Part shown: positions 1 through 5,540 of the stretch, piece after piece
Layout of the letters: every line of letters begins with the position of its first letter
Numbering within the stretch: the first letter of the stretch is position 1
Assembly: GCA_029938985.1 (NCBI GenBank)
Contig: JAOZTW010000351.1
Span: forward strand, 1-5,834
Origin: Bacteroidales bacterium
GTDB lineage: Bacteria; Bacteroidota; Bacteroidia; Bacteroidales; JAOZQN01
Length of the DNA: 5,834 nt
Direction of reading: 5' to 3'
The notes under the pieces: model-generated
Databases searched by the model: none
What the model was told of the DNA's origin: nothing
What the model saw: the letters and a program-made list of their open reading frames with translations, nothing else
Translations under genes and position numbers: made by a program

Positions 1-41
1 TGCGGTATTTAAAAAATAAAAATGCCTTGTGCTTTACACTT

Positions 42-267
42 ATGAAAAACGCCAACTAAATGGATAAAAGAATACGCAAAAATTGATTTTCCTGAAAATT
101 CGGAATTTACTGAACCAAAACATATTTCAAATGTAACTTGGGCTGTTTTGCACATAAAACCAAAAAGTAAAGAGGTGATAGTTGGTTATATTGAAGAGAA
201 TGTTTTTTCTATTATTTTTTTGGATAAAGAACATAAATTTTGGCCAACTGAATCGAAAAATACATAA
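42..267 (+). pseudogene. Short hypothetical protein, frameshifted just after its start
   Basis: I do not recognise this protein. An open frame from 46 to the TAA at 265-267 encodes 73 residues, beginning KTPTKWIKEYAKIDF and ending with an aromatic stretch (NVFSIIFLDKEHKFWP) and SKNT. It has the composition of a real small globular protein. This frame has no ATG, GTG or TTG near its beginning and is closed upstream by TGA at 43-45. An ATG lies at 42-44 in another frame, directly before a run of five A (45-49). With four A the frame would read MKTPTKWIKEY and run uninterrupted to the stop. A second possibility is that a longer protein enters from the left edge, because the frame of that ATG is open back to position 3. 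The next gene, pckA, converges on it. Either a single-base indel has broken the gene or the sequence has an error here. Function unknown. Confidence 0.45.
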
Positions 268-284
268 ATAATTTCATTTTCACG

Positions 285-342
285 AAATAAAAAATCTGAT
301 TTGTTTTTTTCTATTGAAATAATAAAAAATACAAATCGGATT
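285..342 (-). terminator. Rho-independent terminator of pckA
   Basis: Arms 293-304 and 331-342 form a 12-bp stem, with one mismatch in the DNA that is a G-U or A-C pair depending on strand. It can extend inward by five A-T pairs (306-310 with 325-329) past one mismatch. Read on the minus strand, the stem is followed by TTTTTTATTT (294 down to 285), the U-tract of an intrinsic terminator. It begins about 20 bp after the pckA stop codon. The plus-strand side is followed by A-rich sequence, so termination should act mainly on pckA transcripts. Confidence 0.7.
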
Positions 343-362
343 AAATATAATAAAAACTAAGT

Positions 363-1982
363 TTATAATTGTGGTCCAGCTGCTACAAGTTTTTTAGCTT
401 CTTCGTTGTCTGTAAAGAATTTAAAGTTGTTAATAAATCTTTGTCCAAGATCTTTTGCTGCTGCGTCCCAATCTTCTTTATTTGCCCATAAGTTTCTTGG
501 GTTCAATAATTTGCTATCTACTTTGTTTACAGCCGTAGGTATTGCAAGATTAAATACTGGACAGTTTTCAAATTCTGCATTGTCCAAAGAATTGTCTAAA
601 ATAGCATCAATAATTGCTCTTGTTGAAGTTAGGTCAATACGATTACCTGTTCCAAAAGCACCGCCAATCCAACCTGTATTAACAAGGTATGCAGTAGCTC
701 TATGTTCTTCCATTTTTTTAATCAATTCTTCTGCGTATTTTGCAGGGTCTAAAAGAAGGAATGCCGCTCCAAAACATGCTGAAAATGAAGGTACAGGTTC
801 TTTTATTCCACGTTCTGTTCCTGCAACTTTTGCAGTATATCCGCTTATGAAATGATATTTAGTTTGGTCTGGAGTTAGTTTTGAAACTGGAGGAAGTACA
901 CCAAAAGCATCAGCTGTAAGGAAAATAACTTTATTTGCGTGTCCAGACTTTGAAATTGGTTTTACTATGTTATCTATGTGATATATAGGATAAGAAACAC
1001 GAGTGTTTTTTGTTTTTGTAGAACCAGTGAAATCAATTTCCATTGTTTTTGGGTCAAAATCAACATTTTCAAGCAGTGCGTCTCTTCTTATGGCGTTGTA
1101 AATATCTGGTTCTTTTGCGGGGTCTAAATCAATAGTTTTAGCATAACAGCCACCTTCAAAGTTGAATACACCATCGTCGTCCCAACCATGTTCGTCGTCT
1201 CCAATCAGTGCTCTGTTTGGGTCAGCCGAAAGTGTGGTTTTTCCTGTTCCTGAAAGTCCGAAGAATATAGCAGTGTTTCCGTCTTTGCCTACATTTGCAG
1301 AACAGTGCATTGCCGCTATTCCTTTAAGTGGTAGATAATAATTCATTACAGAAAAAATTCCTTTTTTCATTTCGCCACCATACCATGAACCACCAATAAC
1401 TGCCATTTTATCTTTAAGATTAAAAGCGGCATATACATCACTGTTAAGTCCGTGTTCTTTCCATTTTGGATTAGCTGTTTTTGAAGAGTTGAATACTACA
1501 AAATCAGGTTCAAAATTTTCGAGGTCAGCTTCGCTTGGTCGGATAAACATATTTTTTACAAAATGTGCTTGCCATGGAACTTCAACAATAAATCTTACTT
1601 TTAGTCTGGTGTCTTCATTTGCTCCAGCAAATCCATCTTGAACATAAAGTTTTTTTCCAGATAATTGTTTAAGACTATTTTCTCTTAAATCATTCCAAAT
1701 ATCAATTGAAATTGGTTTGTTGTCTGAGGCTGGTCTGTGGTCGTTTTTCCACCAAATATTTTTTTCGTTTTCTTCTTCTTTTACAATATATTTATCCTTA
1801 GGAGAACGTCCCGTAAAGATACCTGTATCAACAGTTACAGTGTCTAAACTTGTTAAATATCCTCGTTCAAAACCTTCTAATTTGGAATCTGTTTCATGTT
1901 TAAATAATTCTTCGTAAGAAAGATTATGAAAAATTTCTTTTACATCTGTAATACCGTACTGAGTCAAATTGATTTTAGCCAT
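363..1982 (-). CDS. pckA: Phosphoenolpyruvate carboxykinase (ATP)
   Basis: Cytoplasmic enzyme that interconverts oxaloacetate plus ATP with phosphoenolpyruvate, CO2 and ADP. It is the entry step of gluconeogenesis and, in some anaerobic Bacteroidota, runs in the CO2-fixing direction. The 539-residue product has normal family length. Visible motifs, in order: RSPKDKY at 59-65 (substrate-binding Arg), GGSWYGGEMKKG at 197-208 (active-site Tyr and Lys), MHCSAN at 225-230 (metal-ligand His), the P-loop GLSGTGKTT at 242-250, the metal-binding IGDDEHGW at 260-267, NTRVSYP at 326-332, and the adenine-side region FLTADAFGVLPPVSKL at 354-369. The frame is open further upstream to an ATG at 2027, but I chose the ATG at 1982: the product then begins MAKINLTQYGI as in relatives, and the candidate -7 box overlaps the upstream codons. 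No Shine-Dalgarno is present; the leader is A-rich. It is monocistronic, divergent from folC, and followed by a terminator. Confidence 0.96.
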   Translation of the reverse strand: MAKINLTQYGITDVKEIFHNLSYEELFKHETDSKLEGFERGYLTSLDTVTVDTGIFTGRSPKDKYIVKEEENEKNIWWKNDHRPASDNKPISIDIWNDLRENSLKQLSGKKLYVQDGFAGANEDTRLKVRFIVEVPWQAHFVKNMFIRPSEADLENFEPDFVVFNSSKTANPKWKEHGLNSDVYAAFNLKDKMAVIGGSWYGGEMKKGIFSVMNYYLPLKGIAAMHCSANVGKDGNTAIFFGLSGTGKTTLSADPNRALIGDDEHGWDDDGVFNFEGGCYAKTIDLDPAKEPDIYNAIRRDALLENVDFDPKTMEIDFTGSTKTKNTRVSYPIYHIDNIVKPISKSGHANKVIFLTADAFGVLPPVSKLTPDQTKYHFISGYTAKVAGTERGIKEPVPSFSACFGAAFLLLDPAKYAEELIKKMEEHRATAYLVNTGWIGGAFGTGNRIDLTSTRAIIDAILDNSLDNAEFENCPVFNLAIPTAVNKVDSKLLNPRNLWANKEDWDAAAKDLGQRFINNFKFFTDNEEAKKLVAAGPQL

Positions 1983-2024
1983 TGTTTTTTTATTAAATTT
2001 GAATAAATAATAGATTTTCAAGTG

Positions 2025-2032
2025 CAAATTTA
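2025..2032 (-). promoter_or_regulatory. Candidate -7 promoter box for pckA
   Basis: Read on the minus strand this is TAAATTTG, an exact match to the Bacteroidota -7 consensus TAnnTTTG. It lies 42 bp upstream of the pckA ATG, giving a leader of roughly 35 nt. Only a T-rich stretch, without a clear TTTG, is found at the expected -33 distance. In sequence this AT-rich such a match can occur by chance. Confidence 0.4.
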
Positions 2033-2063
2033 CGATTTATTATGAAAATAAAAAAATTTTTAT

Positions 2064-2071
2064 TATTTTTG
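2064..2071 (+). promoter_or_regulatory. Candidate -7 promoter box for folC
   Basis: TATTTTTG matches TAnnTTTG on the plus strand. Transcription would start near 2077, immediately before the inverted repeat at 2082-2115, giving folC a leader of about 165 nt. No convincing -33 element is visible, and A/T-rich sequence makes chance matches likely. Confidence 0.22.
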
Positions 2072-2081
2072 TAAATCTTTT

Positions 2082-2115
2082 TTACATTTTATTTCTGTAG
2101 GTATGTAAAATGTAA
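2082..2115. repeat. 10-bp perfect inverted repeat between pckA and folC
   Basis: TTACATTTTA (2082-2091) and TAAAATGTAA (2106-2115) are exact reverse complements separated by 14 bp. It lies about 50 bp beyond the pckA -7 candidate and just downstream of the folC one. It could be an operator for a dimeric regulator, with half-site centres about 24 bp apart, or a hairpin in a folC leader. The arms are A/T-rich, so chance is not excluded. Confidence 0.4.
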
Positions 2116-2132
2116 CACCTCTAAGGTTGTTA
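2113..2132 (+). other. Small hairpin overlapping the inverted repeat
   Basis: TAACACC (2113-2119) can pair with GGTTGTTA (2125-2132) with one bulged base and a five-base loop (TCTAA). Its first three bases are also the last three of the larger inverted repeat, so in RNA the two structures would compete at their junction. Whether either is transcribed depends on where folC transcription starts. Confidence 0.25.
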
Positions 2133-2244
2133 CTGCCTTATAACTGTCAGGATATATGTATATTATCAATTAAAAACCAAAATATTGTAGGAGTAATTAT
2201 TTGTTAATATTTATTTACTATGATATAACTATTAAATTTTTTTT

Positions 2245-3525
2245 ATGAACTATCAAGAAACATTAAATTATCTTTTAGAAAAATTACCAATGTACCAAAG
2301 AATTGGTGAGGCTGCTTACACAAAAAACTTAGACACAACTTTTGCTTTGGATAAATATTTTGGTTGTACACACAAACAATTTAAAAGTGTTCATATTGCA
2401 GGTACGAACGGGAAAGGGTCTGTTGCTCATGGTATAGCTTCTATTTTACAAGAAGCTGGTTATAAGGTAGGTTTACATACCTCGCCACACTACAAAGATT
2501 TTAGAGAACGAATAAAAATAAATGGAGCTGTTGTTACGAAAAAATTTGTTGTTGATTTTATAGATGAGCATAAAGATTTTTTGGACGATTTAAAACCTTC
2601 TTTTTTTGAAATCACTGTTATGATGGCTTTTGAATACTTTGCTACAAATAGCATTGATATAGCAATTATAGAAACAGGAATGGGCGGACGTTTAGATTCT
2701 ACAAATATTCTTGAACCAGAGCTTTCGGTAATAACAAATATTGATTTAGATCACACTCAATTTTTAGGTAACACTATTGAAGAAATAGCAGAAGAGAAGG
2801 CAGGAATTATTAAACAAAAAGTTCCTGTGGTACTTGGTACTAATAATAAGGAGGTTGTAGAGATAGTTAATATAGTTGCTTCTGAAAAAGAATCTCCTGT
2901 TTTTATTGCTCCAGACAAATTTATTGTTAAAAGAATTAGCAGTTCGAATAAAAATAGTATTAAAATTCTTAAAAACAAACGTTCTTTTTTATCAACAATA
3001 AATCTGGATTTACTTGGTGAGTATCAACTTGAAAATATTCAAACAGTGATACAAAGTATTATTGTTTTGAAAAAAAATTATAGTATAAAGAAGGAAGATA
3101 TACAAGTGGGTTTGTCTAAAATAAAAAAAAACACAAAAATAATGGGACGTTGGCAGATATTAAATAACAGCCCTTTAACAATATGTGATTCTGGACACAA
3201 CGAAGCAGGAATAAAAGTGGGAATGAAACAAATTAAAGAATTAAAATATAAAAAACTTCATTTTATTTTTGGTCTTGTACAAGACAAACCAATTGATAAA
3301 ATATTGGATTTATTACCAACAGATGCAGAATATTATTTTACTCAAGCAAATATACCCAGAGCTTTGGATTGTGATGAATTACAAGAAAAAGCAAAAAAAA
3401 TAGGTTTGTCTGGAAAATCATATAAAACAGTAAGACTCGCATATTTAAAGGCAAAAAATAATGCCTCTATAAATGATTTAATTTATGTAGGAGGTAGTGT
3501 ATTTGTTGTAGCTGAGGTTTTATAA
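2245..3525 (+). CDS. folC: Bifunctional folylpolyglutamate synthase/dihydrofolate synthase
   Basis: Cytoplasmic Mur-ligase-like ATP-dependent enzyme. It adds L-glutamate to dihydropteroate or to tetrahydrofolate derivatives, completing and retaining folates in the cell. The 426-residue length is normal. Visible motifs: P-loop GTNGKGS at 53-59, HTSPH at 78-82, the ETGMGGRLDSTN loop at 143-154, DLDHTQFLGNT at 167-177 with the metal-binding His170, EEKAGI at 183-188 whose Lys185 is at the position of the carbamylated lysine of the family, GEYQLENIQ at 258-266, MGRW at 300-303, and DSGHNEAG at 315-322, which corresponds to the DGAHNP motif of the C-terminal domain. The C terminus has the typical GGSVFVVAEV. 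The start is the first ATG of the frame, right after a run of eight T, and gives the usual N terminus (MNYQETLNYLLEKLP). No ribosome-binding site is seen. It appears monocistronic, divergent from pckA and convergent with the J-domain gene. Whether it has both activities cannot be told from sequence. Confidence 0.95.
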   Translation: MNYQETLNYLLEKLPMYQRIGEAAYTKNLDTTFALDKYFGCTHKQFKSVHIAGTNGKGSVAHGIASILQEAGYKVGLHTSPHYKDFRERIKINGAVVTKKFVVDFIDEHKDFLDDLKPSFFEITVMMAFEYFATNSIDIAIIETGMGGRLDSTNILEPELSVITNIDLDHTQFLGNTIEEIAEEKAGIIKQKVPVVLGTNNKEVVEIVNIVASEKESPVFIAPDKFIVKRISSSNKNSIKILKNKRSFLSTINLDLLGEYQLENIQTVIQSIIVLKKNYSIKKEDIQVGLSKIKKNTKIMGRWQILNNSPLTICDSGHNEAGIKVGMKQIKELKYKKLHFIFGLVQDKPIDKILDLLPTDAEYYFTQANIPRALDCDELQEKAKKIGLSGKSYKTVRLAYLKAKNNASINDLIYVGGSVFVVAEVL

Positions 3526-3561
3526 GCATGTTAAAATATTGGATTAGTTCATGAAAAATAA

Positions 3562-3677
3562 AACTCTAAGCTCCAGTTTGTAAAAACGTAGAATAGTGGC
3601 AGACTTGTCTGGCAAATTATATGATTTGTAGCCTATTTGCTGATTCTCCAAGCTGGAGTTTGGAGTTACATTTTTTT
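3562..3677 (+). terminator. Long-stem structured element, probable terminator for folC
   Basis: Arms 3562-3580 and 3649-3667 form a 19-bp stem. The three non-identical positions all become G-U pairs in plus-strand RNA but A-C mismatches on the minus strand. T7 (3671-3677) follows. On the minus side, TTTTATTTTT follows the other arm, so it may also end the J-domain transcript. The 68-nt loop is too long for a simple terminator and folds internally: CAGA-CTTG-TCTG (about 3599-3610, CUUG tetraloop) and GCAAAT (3612-3617) with ATTTGC (3635-3640). It fills the convergent gap between folC and the J-domain gene. Confidence 0.6.
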
Positions 3678-3681
3678 AATG

Positions 3682-4653
3682 TCATTTAACTTCTCTATTT
3701 TGTTTAATTATATTGTAGGCTTCTAAAATTTCTTGGAATTTTTTTGTGTGTTCATCTTTGTTATCCGAATTTTTGTCTGGGTGGTATTTATGAGCTAATT
3801 TGCGATATGCTTTTTTTATTTCATCAAAGCTTGCTGTACTGCTTACTCCAATAATTTTATAATATTTTTCAAGATTGTCGTATTTTATTGTGTCATTTAT
3901 GGTTTTGTATTCTTGTTTTTCAAATTGACAACGTTTTTTTTCACTATTAATATTTTTATTTTTAAGAAAATCATATTGAGATTTACTTAAACCTAAAGTG
4001 AAAGCAAATTTACGAAACAAATTATTTTCTGTAATTTGTAAATTATCACAAATCGCCAAACCAAATAAAGCATTAGATATGTATATTTTTTCTTTGTTTG
4101 ATATTTTATTGTTTACATTATTATAAATCTCTTCCAAACTAATTTTTCTCTTTGATAAATCATTTTTTAAGAATAACTCTGCATCTGTTGCCAATTTTTT
4201 GCCAAGCTGAATAATTAAAAATTGATTTATTATAAAATAATCATTATTATTAGGTTTTTTTATTTTTGTTAAAATATAGGTTGAACCTAATAAAAAAACA
4301 TAGTTTACATTGGTAATCTTTCTAATAATTGTAGCGTCTTTGCTTTTATTTTTATAAAATGAAAAAACAAAAATTGTAACGATAAGAAAAAATATACTTA
4401 AAAAAAAGTTTAGGTAAGCAATAATTAGAAAGAGAGTAATCAAACCAATAATTAGAAATATTGTTTGATTAAATTTATCGTCAACAGTATTACTAACAAT
4501 TTTATTATCCCAAAAACGATTTAACTTGAAGTGTTTACAAAAAATATGATAAATAGGCTTATTCTTTGTTACATTGCAAGTTAACCCTGTGTTTCTATAC
4601 ACCCGTGCATAATTGCAACGTTTACATAAATGTTCTTTAGATGCAAAAATCAT
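3682..4653 (-). CDS. Membrane J-domain protein with TerB-like region (DjlA-like)
   Basis: Probable membrane-anchored co-chaperone that stimulates a cytoplasmic Hsp70 (DnaK). In the 323-residue product I see, in order: an N-terminal cysteine region (C10-x2-C13, C26, C39, with TGLTCNVTKNKP between) resembling a small Cys4, possibly metal-binding, motif found at the front of Bacteroidota membrane proteins; two adjacent hydrophobic helices at about 64-81 and 83-100; a helical region at about 115-233 with a TerB/DjlA-like pattern, clearest at 192-230 (ALFGLAICDNLQITENNLF, then LGLSKSQYDFL); a short charged linker; and a C-terminal J domain at about 262-322 with intact HPD at 291-293. Two helices put both ends on the same side, presumably the cytoplasm. 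The ATG at 4653 follows an A/T-rich leader without a Shine-Dalgarno. The client is unknown. The J domain is certain, the TerB-like call is moderate, and metal binding is inferred. Confidence 0.85.
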   Translation of the reverse strand: MIFASKEHLCKRCNYARVYRNTGLTCNVTKNKPIYHIFCKHFKLNRFWDNKIVSNTVDDKFNQTIFLIIGLITLFLIIAYLNFFLSIFFLIVTIFVFSFYKNKSKDATIIRKITNVNYVFLLGSTYILTKIKKPNNNDYFIINQFLIIQLGKKLATDAELFLKNDLSKRKISLEEIYNNVNNKISNKEKIYISNALFGLAICDNLQITENNLFRKFAFTLGLSKSQYDFLKNKNINSEKKRCQFEKQEYKTINDTIKYDNLEKYYKIIGVSSTASFDEIKKAYRKLAHKYHPDKNSDNKDEHTKKFQEILEAYNIIKQNREVK

Positions 4654-4681
4654 AAATTAAGTTTTAACCTTTAAAAAAAAA

Positions 4682-4689
4682 CAAAAGTA
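4682..4689 (-). promoter_or_regulatory. Candidate -7 promoter box for the J-domain gene
   Basis: On the minus strand this is TACTTTTG, an exact TAnnTTTG match 28 bp upstream of the J-domain ATG. The box touches the ATG (4689-4691) of the divergent lipoprotein remnant, so the two genes' start regions overlap tightly. No -33 TTTG is found at the usual spacing. Confidence 0.35.
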
Positions 4690-4808
4690 TGAAAAAAAAA
4701 ATCAATTCTACTATTATTTTTGGCATCAGTTTTATTTTCTTGCCAGCCACCAGTAAATAATAATGAAACTAATAATGAGAGTTCAACCGTTTCTGAAACA
4801 GGACACCT
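4689..4808 (+). pseudogene. Frameshifted lipoprotein signal peptide, 5' piece of the e(P4) phosphatase gene
   Basis: ATG at 4689-4691 is followed by ten A (4692-4701). As written, the frame ends after 23 codons at TAA 4758-4760. Dropping one A gives MKKKSILLLFLASVLFSC, a textbook lipoprotein signal with lipobox LFSC (Cys codon 4741-4743). It is followed by an Asn/Ser/Thr/Glu-rich linker (QPPVNNNETNNESSTVSETGHL), the usual start of outer-membrane-lipoprotein phosphatases of the e(P4) class. The corrected frame closes at TAA 4849-4851, before reaching the phosphatase domain that begins at 4917. The most economical reading is that this is the original 5' end of the 4917-5540 gene, now separated by an indel and about 100 bp of extra sequence. 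A variable homopolymer switch or a sequencing error at A10 could explain the indel but not the insertion. Confidence 0.7.
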
Positions 4809-4911
4809 AAAGTACCCATACAAAAGTTTTTACCTGTTTATATATTTGTAATATGCTAAATAATAAGATTATATGTAAATGCGTAAGCAACATTAAATAG
4901 GTCTTAGACCT
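4805..4911. mobile_element. Candidate ~100-bp insertion inside the phosphatase gene
   Basis: Between the lipoprotein linker (ending GHL) and the phosphatase start (LYMSVLWY) lies about 100 bp that is non-coding in all plus frames. It is bounded by the direct repeat ACCT (4805-4808 and 4908-4911), a possible 4-bp target duplication. The right edge is the palindrome AGGTCT-T-AGACCT (4899-4911). I find no terminal inverted repeats, so a small non-autonomous element is only a guess; diverged spacer left by gene decay is the alternative. Confidence 0.35.
4841..4848 (+). promoter_or_regulatory. Candidate -7 box upstream of the phosphatase core ORF
   Basis: TATATTTG matches TAnnTTTG exactly and lies within the extra sequence, 68 bp before the ATG at 4917. 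If active it would let the signal-less phosphatase frame be transcribed on its own. There is no TTTG at the expected -33 position. Confidence 0.25.
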
Positions 4912-4916
4912 TATAT

Positions 4917-5540
4917 ATGTCGGTACTTTGGTATAAACAATCGGCAGAAATGAAAGCTTGTTATTATCAAACTTTTAATTTTGCAAAAAAATTGTTGGAC
5001 GAAAAAATTGCTGGCGAAGAAACAAACAAACTACCAAAAGCTGTGGTTGTAGATGTGGACGAAACTATGTTGGATAACAGTCCGTATGAAGTAGAATTAA
5101 TAAATACTGGAATTGCCTACACATCTGAAAGTTGGAAAGCTTGGACTGACAAGGCAAGTGCAAAAGCTCTTCCAGGTTCATTAGATTTTGTAAAATATGC
5201 AGAATCAAAAGGAGTAGAAGTGTTTTATATTTCGAATAGAAAATTAAATGAAGTAGAAAGCACTATGAAAAATCTTAAAAATATTGGTTTTCCGTATGCA
5301 GACAAAAAACATATACTTTTTAAAGACCAAACAAGCGACAAAACCGAACGCCGAGCAAATGTTTCGGAAAATTATGAAATTATTTTGCTTATTGGAGATA
5401 ATTTGAGAGATTTTGATGAACTGTTTAAAAACCGTGAAACAAATAATGGTTTTGATATTGTTGAAGAAAATAAGGAGGCTTTTGGAGACAAATTTTTAAT
5501 TCTTCCAAATCCAATGTATGGCGAATGGGGGAAAAGGTAG
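4917..5540 (+). CDS. 5'-nucleotidase/acid phosphatase core, lipoprotein e(P4) family, truncated
   Basis: HAD-superfamily (class C) phosphatase. Relatives are outer-membrane lipoproteins that dephosphorylate nucleotides, NMN and similar substrates in the periplasm or at the surface. The 207-residue frame keeps the catalytic set: DVDET with Asp46 and Asp48 (nucleophile and acid/base) followed by MLDNSPYE, SNR at 106-108, Lys142 in SDKTERR, and GDNLRDFDE at 160-168 with Asp161 and Asp165. It starts at MSVLWYKQSAEMKACYYQ, which in relatives is internal, after the signal peptide and linker. Here those lie out of frame at 4689-4808. It ends at LPNPMYGEWGKR; relatives continue for roughly 25-30 more residues after GEWE. 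No ribosome-binding site precedes the ATG. If translated from here the protein would stay in the cytoplasm. I regard it as the remaining body of a decaying gene, although the core shows no internal stop or frameshift, which suggests recent damage or retained use. Confidence 0.85.
   Translation: MSVLWYKQSAEMKACYYQTFNFAKKLLDEKIAGEETNKLPKAVVVDVDETMLDNSPYEVELINTGIAYTSESWKAWTDKASAKALPGSLDFVKYAESKGVEVFYISNRKLNEVESTMKNLKNIGFPYADKKHILFKDQTSDKTERRANVSENYEIILLIGDNLRDFDELFKNRETNNGFDIVEENKEAFGDKFLILPNPMYGEWGKR

Noticed and set aside
406..855. 149-codon plus-strand open frame inside pckA
   Set aside because: It lies entirely antisense to the conserved C-terminal half of PEPCK and its translation is low-complexity Ser/Ala/Leu; a shadow frame.
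1717..1917. 66-codon plus-strand open frame within pckA
   Set aside because: Antisense to the PEPCK N-terminal domain, with no recognisable content.
1983..2027. N-terminal extension of pckA to an upstream ATG at 2027 (MHLKIYYLFKFNKKT)
   Set aside because: The extra 15 residues are not typical of the family, the region contains a good TAnnTTTG promoter box, and the ATG at 1982 gives the normal PEPCK N terminus.
2757..2978. 73-codon minus-strand open frame inside folC
   Set aside because: Antisense to conserved FolC sequence; its hydrophobic translation reflects the reverse complement of Lys/Glu-rich codons.
3562..3667. The folC/J-domain gap as a MITE with 19-bp terminal inverted repeats
   Set aside because: No target-site duplication is visible, T-tracts flank the stem as in terminators, and the arms' differences fit RNA pairing better than transposon ends. 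A second genomic copy would reopen this.
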